Below are positions 34,847 to 43,327 of a DNA stretch of 64,000 bases, in pieces. Source of the DNA: DASXVU01 sp963732855 (GTDB lineage: Archaea > Thermoplasmatota > Thermoplasmata > Methanomassiliicoccales > UBA472); NCBI GenBank assembly GCA_963732855.1, contig CAVTBB010000005.1, positions 558,001-622,000 of the forward strand, read 5' to 3'. Both the position numbers and the translations under genes were made by a program. A model generated the notes under the pieces. The model did not search any database. It had not been told where the DNA came from and saw nothing but the letters and a program-made list of their open reading frames with translations. The first letter of the stretch is position 1. Each line of letters opens with the position of its first letter.

Positions 34847-36990
34847 GTACATGGTGCGCATCGTCCCGATGTCGTAACCGAAGGGGACCAGCAGTTCCGA
34901 GGCGGCGCGCAGGGCCAGTTCCACGTACTTCTCCGGGTCGTAGACCTCGTCTCCATCCAGGAACTTGGCCAGCTTGACCCGTTCCTCGCCGCCGAGCACG
35001 ACGTACTCGATCGCCTCCCCGGGCGGCACCGAGAACCCGTTCTTTTTCATCTGCTGCAGGGCCGCGAACGATTCGTTATGCTGCGTGTACTCCTCCACTT
35101 CCTTGGAGATGCGCTTGGTTATCACCAGCTTGTCCAGCGACACGGTGCCGGACCGGATCGTCTCCACATACTCACCGACGATGTCCAATACCTCCGGTAT
35201 CGCCTCCCCTGAACTCCGCCGAGTCCTTTGCTTTCGCAAGCCGGTCCAGCATCGCCTGCTGCAGCTCCCTCACGATGGTCGTGGTGTCATGCTTCCGCAG
35301 CGCGATGCCGCGGATCTTGACCTCGCCGCTCTCGAACACGCCATAATAACGGTTCAGCGCGCCTACGCCGGTGGTGATGTTCGGCAGGAACACGATCCAA
35401 TTGTAGATGCCGTCCAGCACCAGCGGTATCTTCTCTATCTTCTTCACATCCGCGGAGAACGCGGCGGTGTCCCCGTCCCCCTGGAGCCAGAGCGAGTCGA
35501 CGATGCCGTGCAGCACGCGGAAACCACGCTGCTCCGCAAGCGCAGACGTCCGCAGCAGTATCTCCCGGCCGTAGGCGTTGATCGCCTCATGGCACTCGAT
35601 CCGGCCGAACCGTGCATTCCGGTAGCCAGTATAGCCAAAGCAGGTCACCAGCACCCACTTGAGCGCCTTGGCCCGGGAATCGTACATCTTGGCATGCCGG
35701 GACCCGCTCTGGGAAAGTTTCTTCAGCGCGATCCGGCGCCGGACGATCGGCTCGAGCACCCTTGGCAGCAGCCCCGGCCCCTTCTCACAGATACGATAAC
35801 CGATCTCCGGGACCGGCGTCGGGAGTCGGGGCAGCATGCGCACTGCAGCGTCTCCGGGGAGATGTTGTGCACCACCATGATGCTCGGGTACAGCGAGGCG
35901 AAGTCGAACTCCGCCACCCGGTCGTGGATGCCTACCTTCGGTTCGTAGATGAAACCGCCCCGGTCCGAGACGATCAGCTCTCCGGCGGTCTTGAAGTTCT
36001 CCGGCAGGTTCTTCTTCCACAGCACCAGCGTCCCGCAGCGCACCGCCTCGTTCACCTGCATCGAGCTGATGGCCGTCCCGGGGGACAGCCGGGACATCTC
36101 CTGCAGCGATATGCGGGACATCCTGGTCATGTCGATCAGCCCGTACAGCCCGCCCTCCTCGAACGTGAACGAACTGTCGGCGTCGATATGTATCCGTCCG
36201 CGCAACTTCTGCGCCGGCGGCTTGTAGACGATGCGTCCGTAGGTGAAGTAGCTCTTGCCCTTGGCGTTCCGCACGCCTTTCTCACGGCCGAGGTCGAACT
36301 CCATCCCAGCAATTCTGCCCGATGCGATAGGTAGGGCAGATAGAAGCTGTCGCCGTTCTGCGTCAGGATGATGTCCGGGTCCTTGCGTTGCACCAGCTCC
36401 AGAACGCCCCGGAGCACGTCCTCCTCGGTACCGTCCACCTCGTCCCCGGCGAGCGACGCCGAACGCAGCGGGTCCTCGTACGTCGGTATGTGGTTCCGGG
36501 CGTTCACCTTGATGTCCAGGCGCATCACCTTCAGGTCCGGGATGGGATAGTCGAGCCGGTACGGTTGGTCCAGATGATGGTACCGCTCACCGGTGTCCAG
36601 CAGGCCCATCGGGAAGATGCCATGCGCCAGATAGTAGCGGTGGTCCATGCGGAAATCGACGTTGAACAGCTTGTAGTCGCGGTACAGGCCCCAGCGGTCG
36701 ATCATCTTCGCCGTCGGCATCATAGAAAGATAACAGTCCGGGACGATCTTCACCACGTCCCGCTTCTTTTCCCCCAGCCAGGTGCGGTGCTTCTCCAACG
36801 TCTGCTCGCCGATGCCGGCGATGCGCAATCCGGAACGGAGCTCCGCCATCTTGTCCTCCGGGGCCCAGACGAAGAACGCCGGGCGGAACTTCCGGTCCAC
36901 GATCTTCCGGACGCCCTGGCTTGTCCACAGCCACAGCACCATGGAGTCGTCCTTGGTGTCGGCGTAGCAGTCGATGATCCAGCCTCTCAT
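34622..36990 (-). pseudogene. PolB2-like family-B DNA polymerase, three frameshifts
   Basis: About 790 residues across frames, from the ATG at 36990. Order: exonuclease-like domain with LDIKVNAR where DIE is expected and NGDSFYLPYL; motif A DFASLYPSIM; motif B-like RAKALKWVLVTCFGYTGY; motif C HGIVDS in place of YGDTDS. The altered exo I and motif C fit PolB2, the largely inactivated archaeal paralogue. Breaks: one base missing near 36305, one missing in a C/G run near 35821-35823, and one extra in the run at 35206-35209. The tail past about 34850 is antisense to the membrane gene, so the true stop may be nearer 34850. It follows the small gene with a 4-nt overlap. Confidence 0.8.
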
Positions 36991-37241
36991 CGGACAACGC
37001 TCTTGCGCAGCGCCAGGATCTCCTTCTCCTGCTCCAGCAGTATCGACAGCACCGCGCTCTCGAAGGGGTCGGTGAACGCGGCGTACGTTGCGGCGGAAGC
37101 GTGCATCCGCACCCGGTTGCATATCGAGTCGAACGCCACCTTGTCGTCCTGCGGCAATGCCCGGCGGTAATCGGACCAGCTGTTGATCATGCCTTCCGCG
37201 TTCATGCGGTAGGTGGGAACGGTCCTGCCCGTCGTCACCAC
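36987..37241 (-). CDS. Small helical protein between RadA-like and PolB2-like genes
   Basis: 84 residues, GTG start at 37241 overlapping the RadA-like stop; an ATG at residue 13 is the alternative. Its stop overlaps the polymerase ATG (ATGA). It appears all-helical and charged (DDKVAFDSICNRVRMHASAATYAAF; ILLEQEKEILALRKSV). I do not recognise a family. The double overlap shows it is translated with its neighbours and suggests a small subunit or linker of the same complex. Confidence 0.65.
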   Translation of the reverse strand: MVTTGRTVPTYRMNAEGMINSWSDYRRALPQDDKVAFDSICNRVRMHASAATYAAFTDPFESAVLSILLEQEKEILALRKSVVR

Positions 37242-37981
37242 CCCCCGAACTCGTCCAGGGTGGTCTGGTTGCGCGGCACCGGACGGTACAACGTTCCAGT
37301 GTTCTCCTTCGGCAGCATGATGCGCAGCGCCTTCCCGTAGGTCTCGATGCGCACCACCCGGTCCACGCCGTCATACAGCAGCGGCCTGAGACCCTTCCGG
37401 TAGAACATCTTGGCCAGGCCGAAGTTCGTGATGACCGTGACCAGGTCGTGCTTCTCCGTGAGCTCCCGCAGCTTGTCCATTGACCGGCGCATCAGCTGGA
37501 ACGATTCAGACCATTCCATGTCCTTATCCTGGAACAGGTCCGGGAAGCACGATATCACCACCATGCCGGTGCGGATGCGTTCCACCTCCTTCTCCAGCAT
37601 GTCCTCGATCAGGGTGGACATCTGGTAGGCGGTGAACGCCCTCGATATCGTCACCGAGGAGAGGACCTCGTCCGACGACAGACGGAAACGCTTGCACACC
37701 GCGGTCAGCTCGAACGGGTTAGCGGAGTTCCCTCCGTCCACCCAGATCACCTCGTCGTGGTTCTCGCTGACGGCGTTCACCGACATCATGTTGACCATGC
37801 CAAAGACGATCCGGTCGGCGCTGTCGATCAGGGTCATGGTCTTCGGCCTCAGTCCGCCTATCAGCGCATCGATCGGTGGTACGTAGGTACGCACTGACCG
37901 GTCGATGCGATCGGCATAGGGCGCTTCATGCGAAATGCCGATGCTTGCATATTCTGCCTGTTCCGTTGTGCTTAGTTCCAT
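37235..37981 (-). CDS. RadA/RecA-like paralogue without Walker A, PIP-like C-terminus
   Basis: 248 residues of the RecA fold. The segment YVPPIDALIGGLRPKTMTLIDSA stands where the P-loop would be but lacks GKT/S. The strand VIWVDGGNSANPFELTAVCKRF and ISRAFTAYQMSTLIEDM resemble RadA and its paralogues, and MVVISCFPDLF holds the Walker B position without an acidic tail. The C-terminus QTTLDEFGGW (239-248) looks like a PCNA-interacting QxxLxxF motif. It is first gene of the operon with the 84-residue protein and the PolB2-like gene. A TATA box lies at 38014-38021. Confidence 0.75.
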   Translation of the reverse strand: MELSTTEQAEYASIGISHEAPYADRIDRSVRTYVPPIDALIGGLRPKTMTLIDSADRIVFGMVNMMSVNAVSENHDEVIWVDGGNSANPFELTAVCKRFRLSSDEVLSSVTISRAFTAYQMSTLIEDMLEKEVERIRTGMVVISCFPDLFQDKDMEWSESFQLMRRSMDKLRELTEKHDLVTVITNFGLAKMFYRKGLRPLLYDGVDRVVRIETYGKALRIMLPKENTGTLYRPVPRNQTTLDEFGGW

Positions 37982-38013
37982 CGGCGCTCACTATGCACCT
38001 CTTTGGTCTTTTC

Positions 38014-38021
38014 CATATATA
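38014..38021 (-). promoter_or_regulatory. TATA box of the RadA-like/PolB2 operon
   Basis: The alternating segment CATATATA (plus strand) reads as TATATATG on the minus strand, about 37 nt ahead of the ATG at 37981, leaving a leader of roughly 10 nt. Confidence 0.55.
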
Positions 38022-38150
38022 GGCATGAAGGGGAGAGGTGACCGAAAGTGCGGCCAGATGCCTATCCAGATCGGTCCTGCGATATGGATAGCATATACCG
38101 TTGATTCGAGCAAATACCCTTATTATCCCTATGGTACGGAATGCAGGGAC

Positions 38151-39299
38151 ATGACCCGGGTTTCAGGAAAACGCAGAAAGGAGGTCCCGACCTCCAACGA
38201 AAGCTCACGACCGGCCGTCGGCGGCGAGCTGCACCAGATCGCTGGCGGAGAGCACCCGGCGCTCACCACGAACCAGGGAGTGCCGATTTCCGATGATCAA
38301 AACTCGCTCAGGGCCAATCCAAGCGGCCCCACGCTTTTGGAGGATTTTATCCTTCGCGAAAAAATCATGCATTTCGATCACGAGCGTATTCCCGAGCGTA
38401 TCGTTCATGCGCGAGGGACAGGCGTGCATGGATACTTCGAGCTGACTCCTCATTAAAGAAGTATACCACCGCCAGGATACTCACCGAGGTAGGAGAGAAG
38501 ACGCCCGTGTTTACTCGTATATCGACCGTCGCCGGCGGTGCGGGTTCGGTAGATACCCCTCGTGATGTGCGCGGATTTGCCGTCAAGTTTTACACGAAGG
38601 AAGGCAACTGGGACCTGGTCGGCAACAACATTCCGGTTTTCTTCATCCAGGATGCCATCAAATTCCCCGACCTCATCCATGCCGTAAAAATGGAACCCGA
38701 CCGCGGCTTTCCGCAATCGGCAACCGCGCACGACACATTCTGGGATTTCATTTCGCTCACGCCTGAATCCATGCATATGGTGATGTGGATAATGTCTGAT
38801 CGCACAATACCGCGTTCGTTGCGGATGATCGAAGGCTTTGGCGTCCATAGTTTCCGCCTGATCAACGATGCTGGCGAATCGACATTCGTCAAATTCCACT
38901 GGCGCCCCAAGCTCGGCTTGCAATCCACCATCTGGGATGAGACCGTCAAGATTGCCGGCGCTGATCAAGACTTCCACCGCCGCGATATGTTCGAGGCAAT
39001 AACAGCGGGAAATTTTCCCGAGTGGGAATTCGCGGTTCAGCTCTTCACGCAGGAGGAGGCGGACAAATTTCCGTTCGATCATCTGGACGCCGACCAAGCT
39101 GATCCCCGAAGAACTGGTGCCCTTGAAGGTGATAGGCCGCATAGTGCTGGATCGCTGGCCGAACAATTTTTTCGCTGAAACTGAACAGGTTGCTTACTGT
39201 CCGGCCAATATCGTGCCCGGAATCGATTTCTCGAGCGATCCGCTGCTGCAAGGCCGTTTATTTTCCTATCAAGACACGCAGCTCTCGCGTCTAGGGGCG
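38151..39299 (+). pseudogene. Truncated bacterial-type catalase (KatE-like), two frameshifts
   Basis: Begins near the ATG at 38151 with a lysine/arginine-rich start, then GGELHQIAGGEHPALTTNQG as in large proteobacterial catalases. The catalytic His (HARGTGVHGYFEL), Asn (GNNIPVFFIQDAIKFPD) and heme-ligand Tyr (RLFSYQDTQLSRL) regions are all present. One base is missing near 38453 (after ELTP) and one is extra near 39084 (LDA/TKLIPEEL). The frame then ends at SRLG, where the ACT gene begins, so the C-terminal half of a KatE is absent. Arginine codons are mostly CGN, unlike the AGG-rich neighbours. It is foreign, or an assembly chimera. Confidence 0.85.
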
Positions 39300-39677
39300 A
39301 TGAGGCTTACGCTCAAGGTTCTGGACGTGACGCTGGCGATATGTCAGCTGGAGCCCGGTTCCGAGGTCGAGGAGTGGAGCGACGGCACAGGCATCTTCTC
39401 AGTGATGCGCACCGATGACGAGGTTACGATAGTGTGCGGCGAGGACCTGGTGCCGGAGGGCGTCAAGTGCAGCAAGGGCTGGAAATGCATCAAACTGGTC
39501 GGACAGTTCGAATTCTCCGAGATCGGCATCCTGTCGCAGCTCGTACTGCCGCTGGCCGGGGCCAACGTCCCCATCTTCGTCATGTCCACCTTCAACACCG
39601 ATTACGTACTGGTCAGGAAGCATGACCTGCAGCGGGCAACAGAGGCGCTCCGCATGGCCGGGCATGACGTCCCGTGA
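39300..39677 (+). CDS. ACT-domain protein (COG3603-like)
   Basis: 125 residues from the ATG at 39300 (MRLTLKVLDVTLAICQL), a natural start for this small double-ACT family. FSVMRTDDEVTIVCGEDL and IGILSQLVLPLAGANVPIFVMSTFNTDYVLV are the two ACT halves. Members are presumed amino-acid sensors. The frame is open upstream into the catalase remnant (continuous from 39117), so any fusion reading is an artefact of the junction. Its native promoter and ribosome site appear to be missing. Confidence 0.85.
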   Translation: MRLTLKVLDVTLAICQLEPGSEVEEWSDGTGIFSVMRTDDEVTIVCGEDLVPEGVKCSKGWKCIKLVGQFEFSEIGILSQLVLPLAGANVPIFVMSTFNTDYVLVRKHDLQRATEALRMAGHDVP

Positions 39678-39760
39678 CGATAGCACGAAAGTTCGTCGTC
39701 CAGCAGATTCGGTGCACCATCTGCAATCGGTATATACTAGCGCCGCGATAGTCGCGTCCG

Positions 39761-40777
39761 ATGCCAGGGGATGCGCCAGAGGTGAAGCTTTGCCCGGGGG
39801 GCCAAGGTGTTGAGGTCCAGATGGGCGGGATCAAGTTCTTCTTCGATCCCAGGAGCACCCCCGACGGTGGAGTGCATTGCATCTCGCATGCTCATTCAGA
39901 CCACCTGCCGAGCGCGACCAAGAAGCTCGAGGGGCGGTCCATCGTGTGTTCACCGATAACGGCGACGCTCGCTTCCACCAGGCTCAAGCGACCGCTCACC
40001 AAGCCTATTGTTCCCTCCACCCACCCGGACGTGGAAATGCTCAACGCAGGCCACATCGCTGGTTCCAACATGTTCCGGGTCAATGGCGGGAAGACCGTCC
40101 TCTACACTGGTGACATGAGCACCCGGGACCGCTTCGGCATGGAGGGGGCCAGGCCGGTCAAGACGGATGTGCTGATCATCGAGTCAACCTATGGGGACCC
40201 GTCATACAGGTTCCCGGCCACCGATAAGATCTCCCGGGTCATCAAGGACTGGGTGGAAGATTCCATGTCCAGCGGTTTTTCTACCGCACTGTTCGCCTAT
40301 CCGTTGGGCAAGTCGCAGGAGCTCATCCGGATGCTGAGCGATTTCGAGCCGTTCATAGAAGGGAGCGTCCTGGAATGCACCCGTCATATCGAATCACACG
40401 GCACCGAATACTGCTACCGTCCGTTCGACGACACCAATAGGCTGGAAGCGCCATGCGTAATGGTCTGCTCCACGAAAGCCAAGTATGGACTCAGGAGCCG
40501 TATGGGGCGAGGGCAGCTGAAGACCGCCGCGGTCTCCGGCTGGGCGCTAAGCTCGTCCTTCAAGTACCAGATGGGAGTGGACGAGGCATTCCCATTCTCC
40601 GATCATGCCGACTTCGAGGAACTGATCGCGTTCGTCAAGGGTTGCGACCCGGAGGTCGTCTATACGCACCACGGTTCTGCTGACACCCTTGCGGAAGAGA
40701 TCAAGGGCCGCCTCGGCATCGAGGCAAAATCCCTTCTACCGCCCCCAAAACAGCGCCGGCTCGGGGATTTCGAGTAG
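39761..40777 (+). CDS. Metallo-beta-lactamase/beta-CASP exonuclease with PIP-like tail
   Basis: 338 residues. The zinc motif SHAHSDH (42-48), HIAGSNMF, YTGDMSTRD, the beta-CASP region and FSDHADFEEL place it in COG1236 (mRNA 3'-end processing factors and the ligase-associated DNA exonucleases). The size fits the short DNA exonuclease type. The last nine residues, KQRRLGDFE, resemble a PCNA-interacting peptide (QxxLxxF). No ligase gene is adjacent. It lies 83 nt after the ACT gene. Whether it acts on DNA or RNA is not settled by sequence. Confidence 0.85.
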   Translation: MPGDAPEVKLCPGGQGVEVQMGGIKFFFDPRSTPDGGVHCISHAHSDHLPSATKKLEGRSIVCSPITATLASTRLKRPLTKPIVPSTHPDVEMLNAGHIAGSNMFRVNGGKTVLYTGDMSTRDRFGMEGARPVKTDVLIIESTYGDPSYRFPATDKISRVIKDWVEDSMSSGFSTALFAYPLGKSQELIRMLSDFEPFIEGSVLECTRHIESHGTEYCYRPFDDTNRLEAPCVMVCSTKAKYGLRSRMGRGQLKTAAVSGWALSSSFKYQMGVDEAFPFSDHADFEELIAFVKGCDPEVVYTHHGSADTLAEEIKGRLGIEAKSLLPPPKQRRLGDFE

Positions 40778-40909
40778 GGCCAGACTTCGCCCTTCTGTTA
40801 TGGATAGTGACATTATCGGGTGCTGGTCTCATTATCAGTACTGACTCTTGTCTAACAACGCTGATAAATACGGATCTTGCTCGACCTGAATGTAGAAGCG
40901 GGATTTGAA

Positions 40910-41134
40910 ATGATCGAGAGCATATACAAGTTCGATCGGGACGCGACATTCGAGAACCTGGAATCGATCGTGATGAACACTGAGACAATCCCGTCAATGA
41001 TCCCTAGACTGGACCGCATCGTTGTTTCTAGGCCGCAAAAGGAAAGGAATAACAATATTTCGGTGGTCGAGGTCGGATTCCGTAGCTTCCGCAGTGGACA
41101 GCTGAATTTTAAGGAATACGATCTTTACGAGTGA
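40910..41134 (+). CDS. Small hypothetical protein
   Basis: 74 residues from the ATG at 40910 (MIESIYKFDRDATFENLES); a TTG 33 nt upstream is less likely. It is a mixed alpha/beta sequence with SVVEVGFRSFRSGQLNFKEYDLYE at the end and no cysteines or membrane segment. A TATA-like GATAAATAC lies at 40863-40871. I do not recognise the family. It converges on cbf5 with a 1-nt gap. Confidence 0.55.
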   Translation: MIESIYKFDRDATFENLESIVMNTETIPSMIPRLDRIVVSRPQKERNNNISVVEVGFRSFRSGQLNFKEYDLYE

Positions 41135-41135
41135 T

Positions 41136-42113
41136 TCAGCACTGCTGCTTGACCCACATCTTAGGGTATGTCCCTGCCGGCATGAAGACGCGGTCTGACC
41201 GGACGACGTTCCCTTCCACGGCTTTGAAGATGGATTCCGAGTCCATCATCGTGACGCCCATGGCCACTCCCTCTCCCTTCTGAGTGAACAATGCCACCGT
41301 GGCGCCCTTGGAAACGCCCGGGTCCAAGCGGATGACGCCGGCGGCAGCCAGGTCTGCTCCGTGACATATCGCATCGACCGCACTGTCCTTGATCACGATC
41401 TTCGGCAGCGGCTCCAATAGGAGCTCGAACGGCATCACTATGGCCTTCAGCTGGGAATCGTCCTTCTCCTCCTTCCAGGCCACGCAGGCATCTTTAAGCT
41501 CCTGCAATGTGACTGACCCGCTCTCGACCAAAGTGCCTGAACGCGTTCGTCTCAACGCTTCCATGTTGGCCCCCACGCCCAGCGCCTCGCCTATGTCGAC
41601 GGCCAAAGTCCGAATGTAAGTGCCGGCGTCGCAGCCGACCCGGAACAGGACGTTCCGGCCTTCTATCTCAATGACATTGATGTAATGTACCCGCCTGATC
41701 CGCAGCTGCCTCTTGACCGCGGCACGAACCGGCGGCGTCTGGTAGATGTTGCCGACGAACGTGGCGATGACCGCCAGTGCCTTCTCTTTGGGAACATCCT
41801 TGTGCAATTTAACGTGGCAGACATACTCCTTGTCGGACCGGAGAACGAGGTCCGTCGCGCGGGTCGCCTTGCCGAGGGCTATGGGTAGCACGCCGCTGAC
41901 GTGGGGATCCAAAGTCCCACCGTGGCCGATCCTTTTTATGCCGAGAATGTCCCTGACCCACGCCGTGACCTGGTGGGACGTAGGGCCCTGGACCTTGTCC
42001 AGGTCGATCACGCCGGCGGACAGCAGTTCCTCTATGCTGCGCTCGGAAGGGTTCTTGCCTGCTTTGAGCGAGCGCGGTGCCGCGTCCTTGATCAGCATTC
42101 CTGGTTTTTCCAT
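41136..42113 (-). CDS. cbf5: tRNA/rRNA pseudouridine synthase Cbf5 (TruB family)
   Basis: 325 residues. It is the catalytic subunit of archaeal H/ACA RNPs and also a tRNA Psi55 synthase. The catalytic Asp is in GGTLDPHVSG (about 65-74); RVGCDAGTYIRTLAVDIG and a C-terminal PUA domain (from about 245, KDSAVDAICHGADLAAAGV) follow. The start at 42113 overlaps cmk by 22 nt; MLIKDAAP five codons later (42098) would reduce that to 7. It is last in the spc-linked operon. Confidence 0.95.
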   Translation of the reverse strand: MEKPGMLIKDAAPRSLKAGKNPSERSIEELLSAGVIDLDKVQGPTSHQVTAWVRDILGIKRIGHGGTLDPHVSGVLPIALGKATRATDLVLRSDKEYVCHVKLHKDVPKEKALAVIATFVGNIYQTPPVRAAVKRQLRIRRVHYINVIEIEGRNVLFRVGCDAGTYIRTLAVDIGEALGVGANMEALRRTRSGTLVESGSVTLQELKDACVAWKEEKDDSQLKAIVMPFELLLEPLPKIVIKDSAVDAICHGADLAAAGVIRLDPGVSKGATVALFTQKGEGVAMGVTMMDSESIFKAVEGNVVRSDRVFMPAGTYPKMWVKQQC

Positions 42114-42637
42114 TCCTCGACCTTCTCGACCATGATGTCGACGATCTGTTCCGGGGTCTTGTCCGCGGTGTCGATGACGACATCGTACACATCGTCACTC
42201 CTGATATTAATGCCGTAGTAGGAGCGGTACCGGACCGCTTCCGATTCCTCTCGCTCCCTCATTTCCAGAAGGGCGGTCTTCAGATCCTTGCCTTCGCGTT
42301 CCACGACACGTTTCGCGCGGGTCTCCAGGTCGGCGGTCAGGATAAATTTGAGCGCGGGTATGTCGTTCTTCTTCAGCATATAGGCCACCAAGCGGCCTTC
42401 GAGGATGATGTCCGGATTGTCCTCGGCGATCTCGACCATACGATTGTCCAGCAAACGGTCGTAGCGCATGTCCTTCTCGCACAATGCCCCAAACTCGGCC
42501 AGCGACATCTTGTTTTCCTTAGCCATATCCCGGAATATGTTCCCGGAGACGACGCACCGGTAGCTGATCCGCTTTGCTAGCAGGTTGCAAACGGTGGTCT
42601 TGCCGGAACCGATCGGACCGCTGATAGTGATCCTCAT
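42092..42637 (-). CDS. cmk: Cytidylate kinase
   Basis: 181 residues from the ATG at 42637 (MRITISGPIGSGKTTV), which overlaps the upstream stop as ATGA; the much longer open frame to 42853 is antisense noise. The P-loop GPIGSGKTT, the archaeal Cmk signature RCVVSGNIFRDMA and GRLVAYMLKK are visible. It phosphorylates CMP/dCMP. Its place between the EMC3-like gene and cbf5 is the standard archaeal arrangement. Confidence 0.95.
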   Translation of the reverse strand: MRITISGPIGSGKTTVCNLLAKRISYRCVVSGNIFRDMAKENKMSLAEFGALCEKDMRYDRLLDNRMVEIAEDNPDIILEGRLVAYMLKKNDIPALKFILTADLETRAKRVVEREGKDLKTALLEMREREESEAVRYRSYYGINIRSDDVYDVVIDTADKTPEQIVDIMVEKVEEWKNQEC

Positions 42638-43326
42638 GCCTTTGCTGCCTTGAGTTCTTTCAGCCGCTTCGCGAACGAGAAGTACCTGAGCGCTCTCGAT
42701 AGTACTTGTCCGAACGGTATGCTCATGAGGGTATAGACCAGGACCCACTGCGGGAAGAGGTATGCCTCGTTGAAGTTGGCGTAGCTGGACCAAGGAACCG
42801 TAAAGTATGGGCCGCCCAAAGCCGTGGCCGCCGCTACGAAAACGGATAGCCAAGCGAATATCGGGATGACTATGATCATCGATACCGGTAGCAGCTTGAA
42901 CTGGGTGGTGGTCTGCGCCATCGACTTCTGCATGATCTTCGGCTGCTCGGCCAGGAGCTTCTTCATCTTGAAGGAGTTGTTCCCCTTTCGGGCCTCGCGA
43001 AGTTCCTTGTTGAACGCCGCCACGATCTTTTGGCTCCTTGCCTGTTCGACGTAGTCGGTGAAGAAGTGGCGGATGATTATGGTCAGGGTCGCCATCGTCA
43101 GGCCGGTGAGCACCAGCGTCAGGATCGGAAATCTATAGTCGAAGGCGACCAGTGGGTCCAATCCGTATCCGACGAACGTTCCCAGCGCCTTGCTCAGACT
43201 AGGGTCGAACAGGATGAATATCGCCAGTACGAACATGAAGATTGTGACCATCCGGGACATTCCGCCCTTTGGCTTGCCCCCCAATGGCGATGGTGCCGGG
43301 GCTGGAGCAGCGACCTTCTCAGCCAT
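42634..43326 (-). CDS. EMC3/TMCO1-like membrane protein (DUF106, Oxa1 superfamily)
   Basis: 230 residues. An N-terminal Ala/Pro-rich tail is followed by a first membrane segment (about 28-46), a second (66-84), a coiled-coil basic region (VEQARSQKIVAAFNKELREARKGN...KMKKLLAEQ) and two further segments near 150 and 205. This is the archaeal YidC-like insertase of the Oxa1 superfamily. It lies 1 nt after secY, consistent with a shared role in membrane-protein insertion. Confidence 0.9.
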   Translation of the reverse strand: MAEKVAAPAPAPSPLGGKPKGGMSRMVTIFMFVLAIFILFDPSLSKALGTFVGYGLDPLVAFDYRFPILTLVLTGLTMATLTIIIRHFFTDYVEQARSQKIVAAFNKELREARKGNNSFKMKKLLAEQPKIMQKSMAQTTTQFKLLPVSMIIVIPIFAWLSVFVAAATALGGPYFTVPWSSYANFNEAYLFPQWVLVYTLMSIPFGQVLSRALRYFSFAKRLKELKAAKA

Positions 43327-43327
43327 C

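Noticed and set aside
34622..36990. Main replicative PolB
   Set aside because: Exo I and motif C are altered and the gene sits with a RadA paralogue, both pointing to PolB2.
37935..38456. A 173-residue protein of its own
   Set aside because: The first 72 codons are intergenic and antisense to the RadA-like gene; the rest is the catalase N-terminus before a frameshift.
39117..39299. ACT-domain protein with a 61-residue N-terminal extension
   Set aside because: The extension is catalase sequence (VIGRIVLDRW...LLQGRLFSY) read through the junction, not part of the ACT family.
42638..42853. N-terminal extension of the cmk reading frame
   Set aside because: It lies within the EMC3-like gene in another frame, and Cmk starts at the P-loop methionine (42637).
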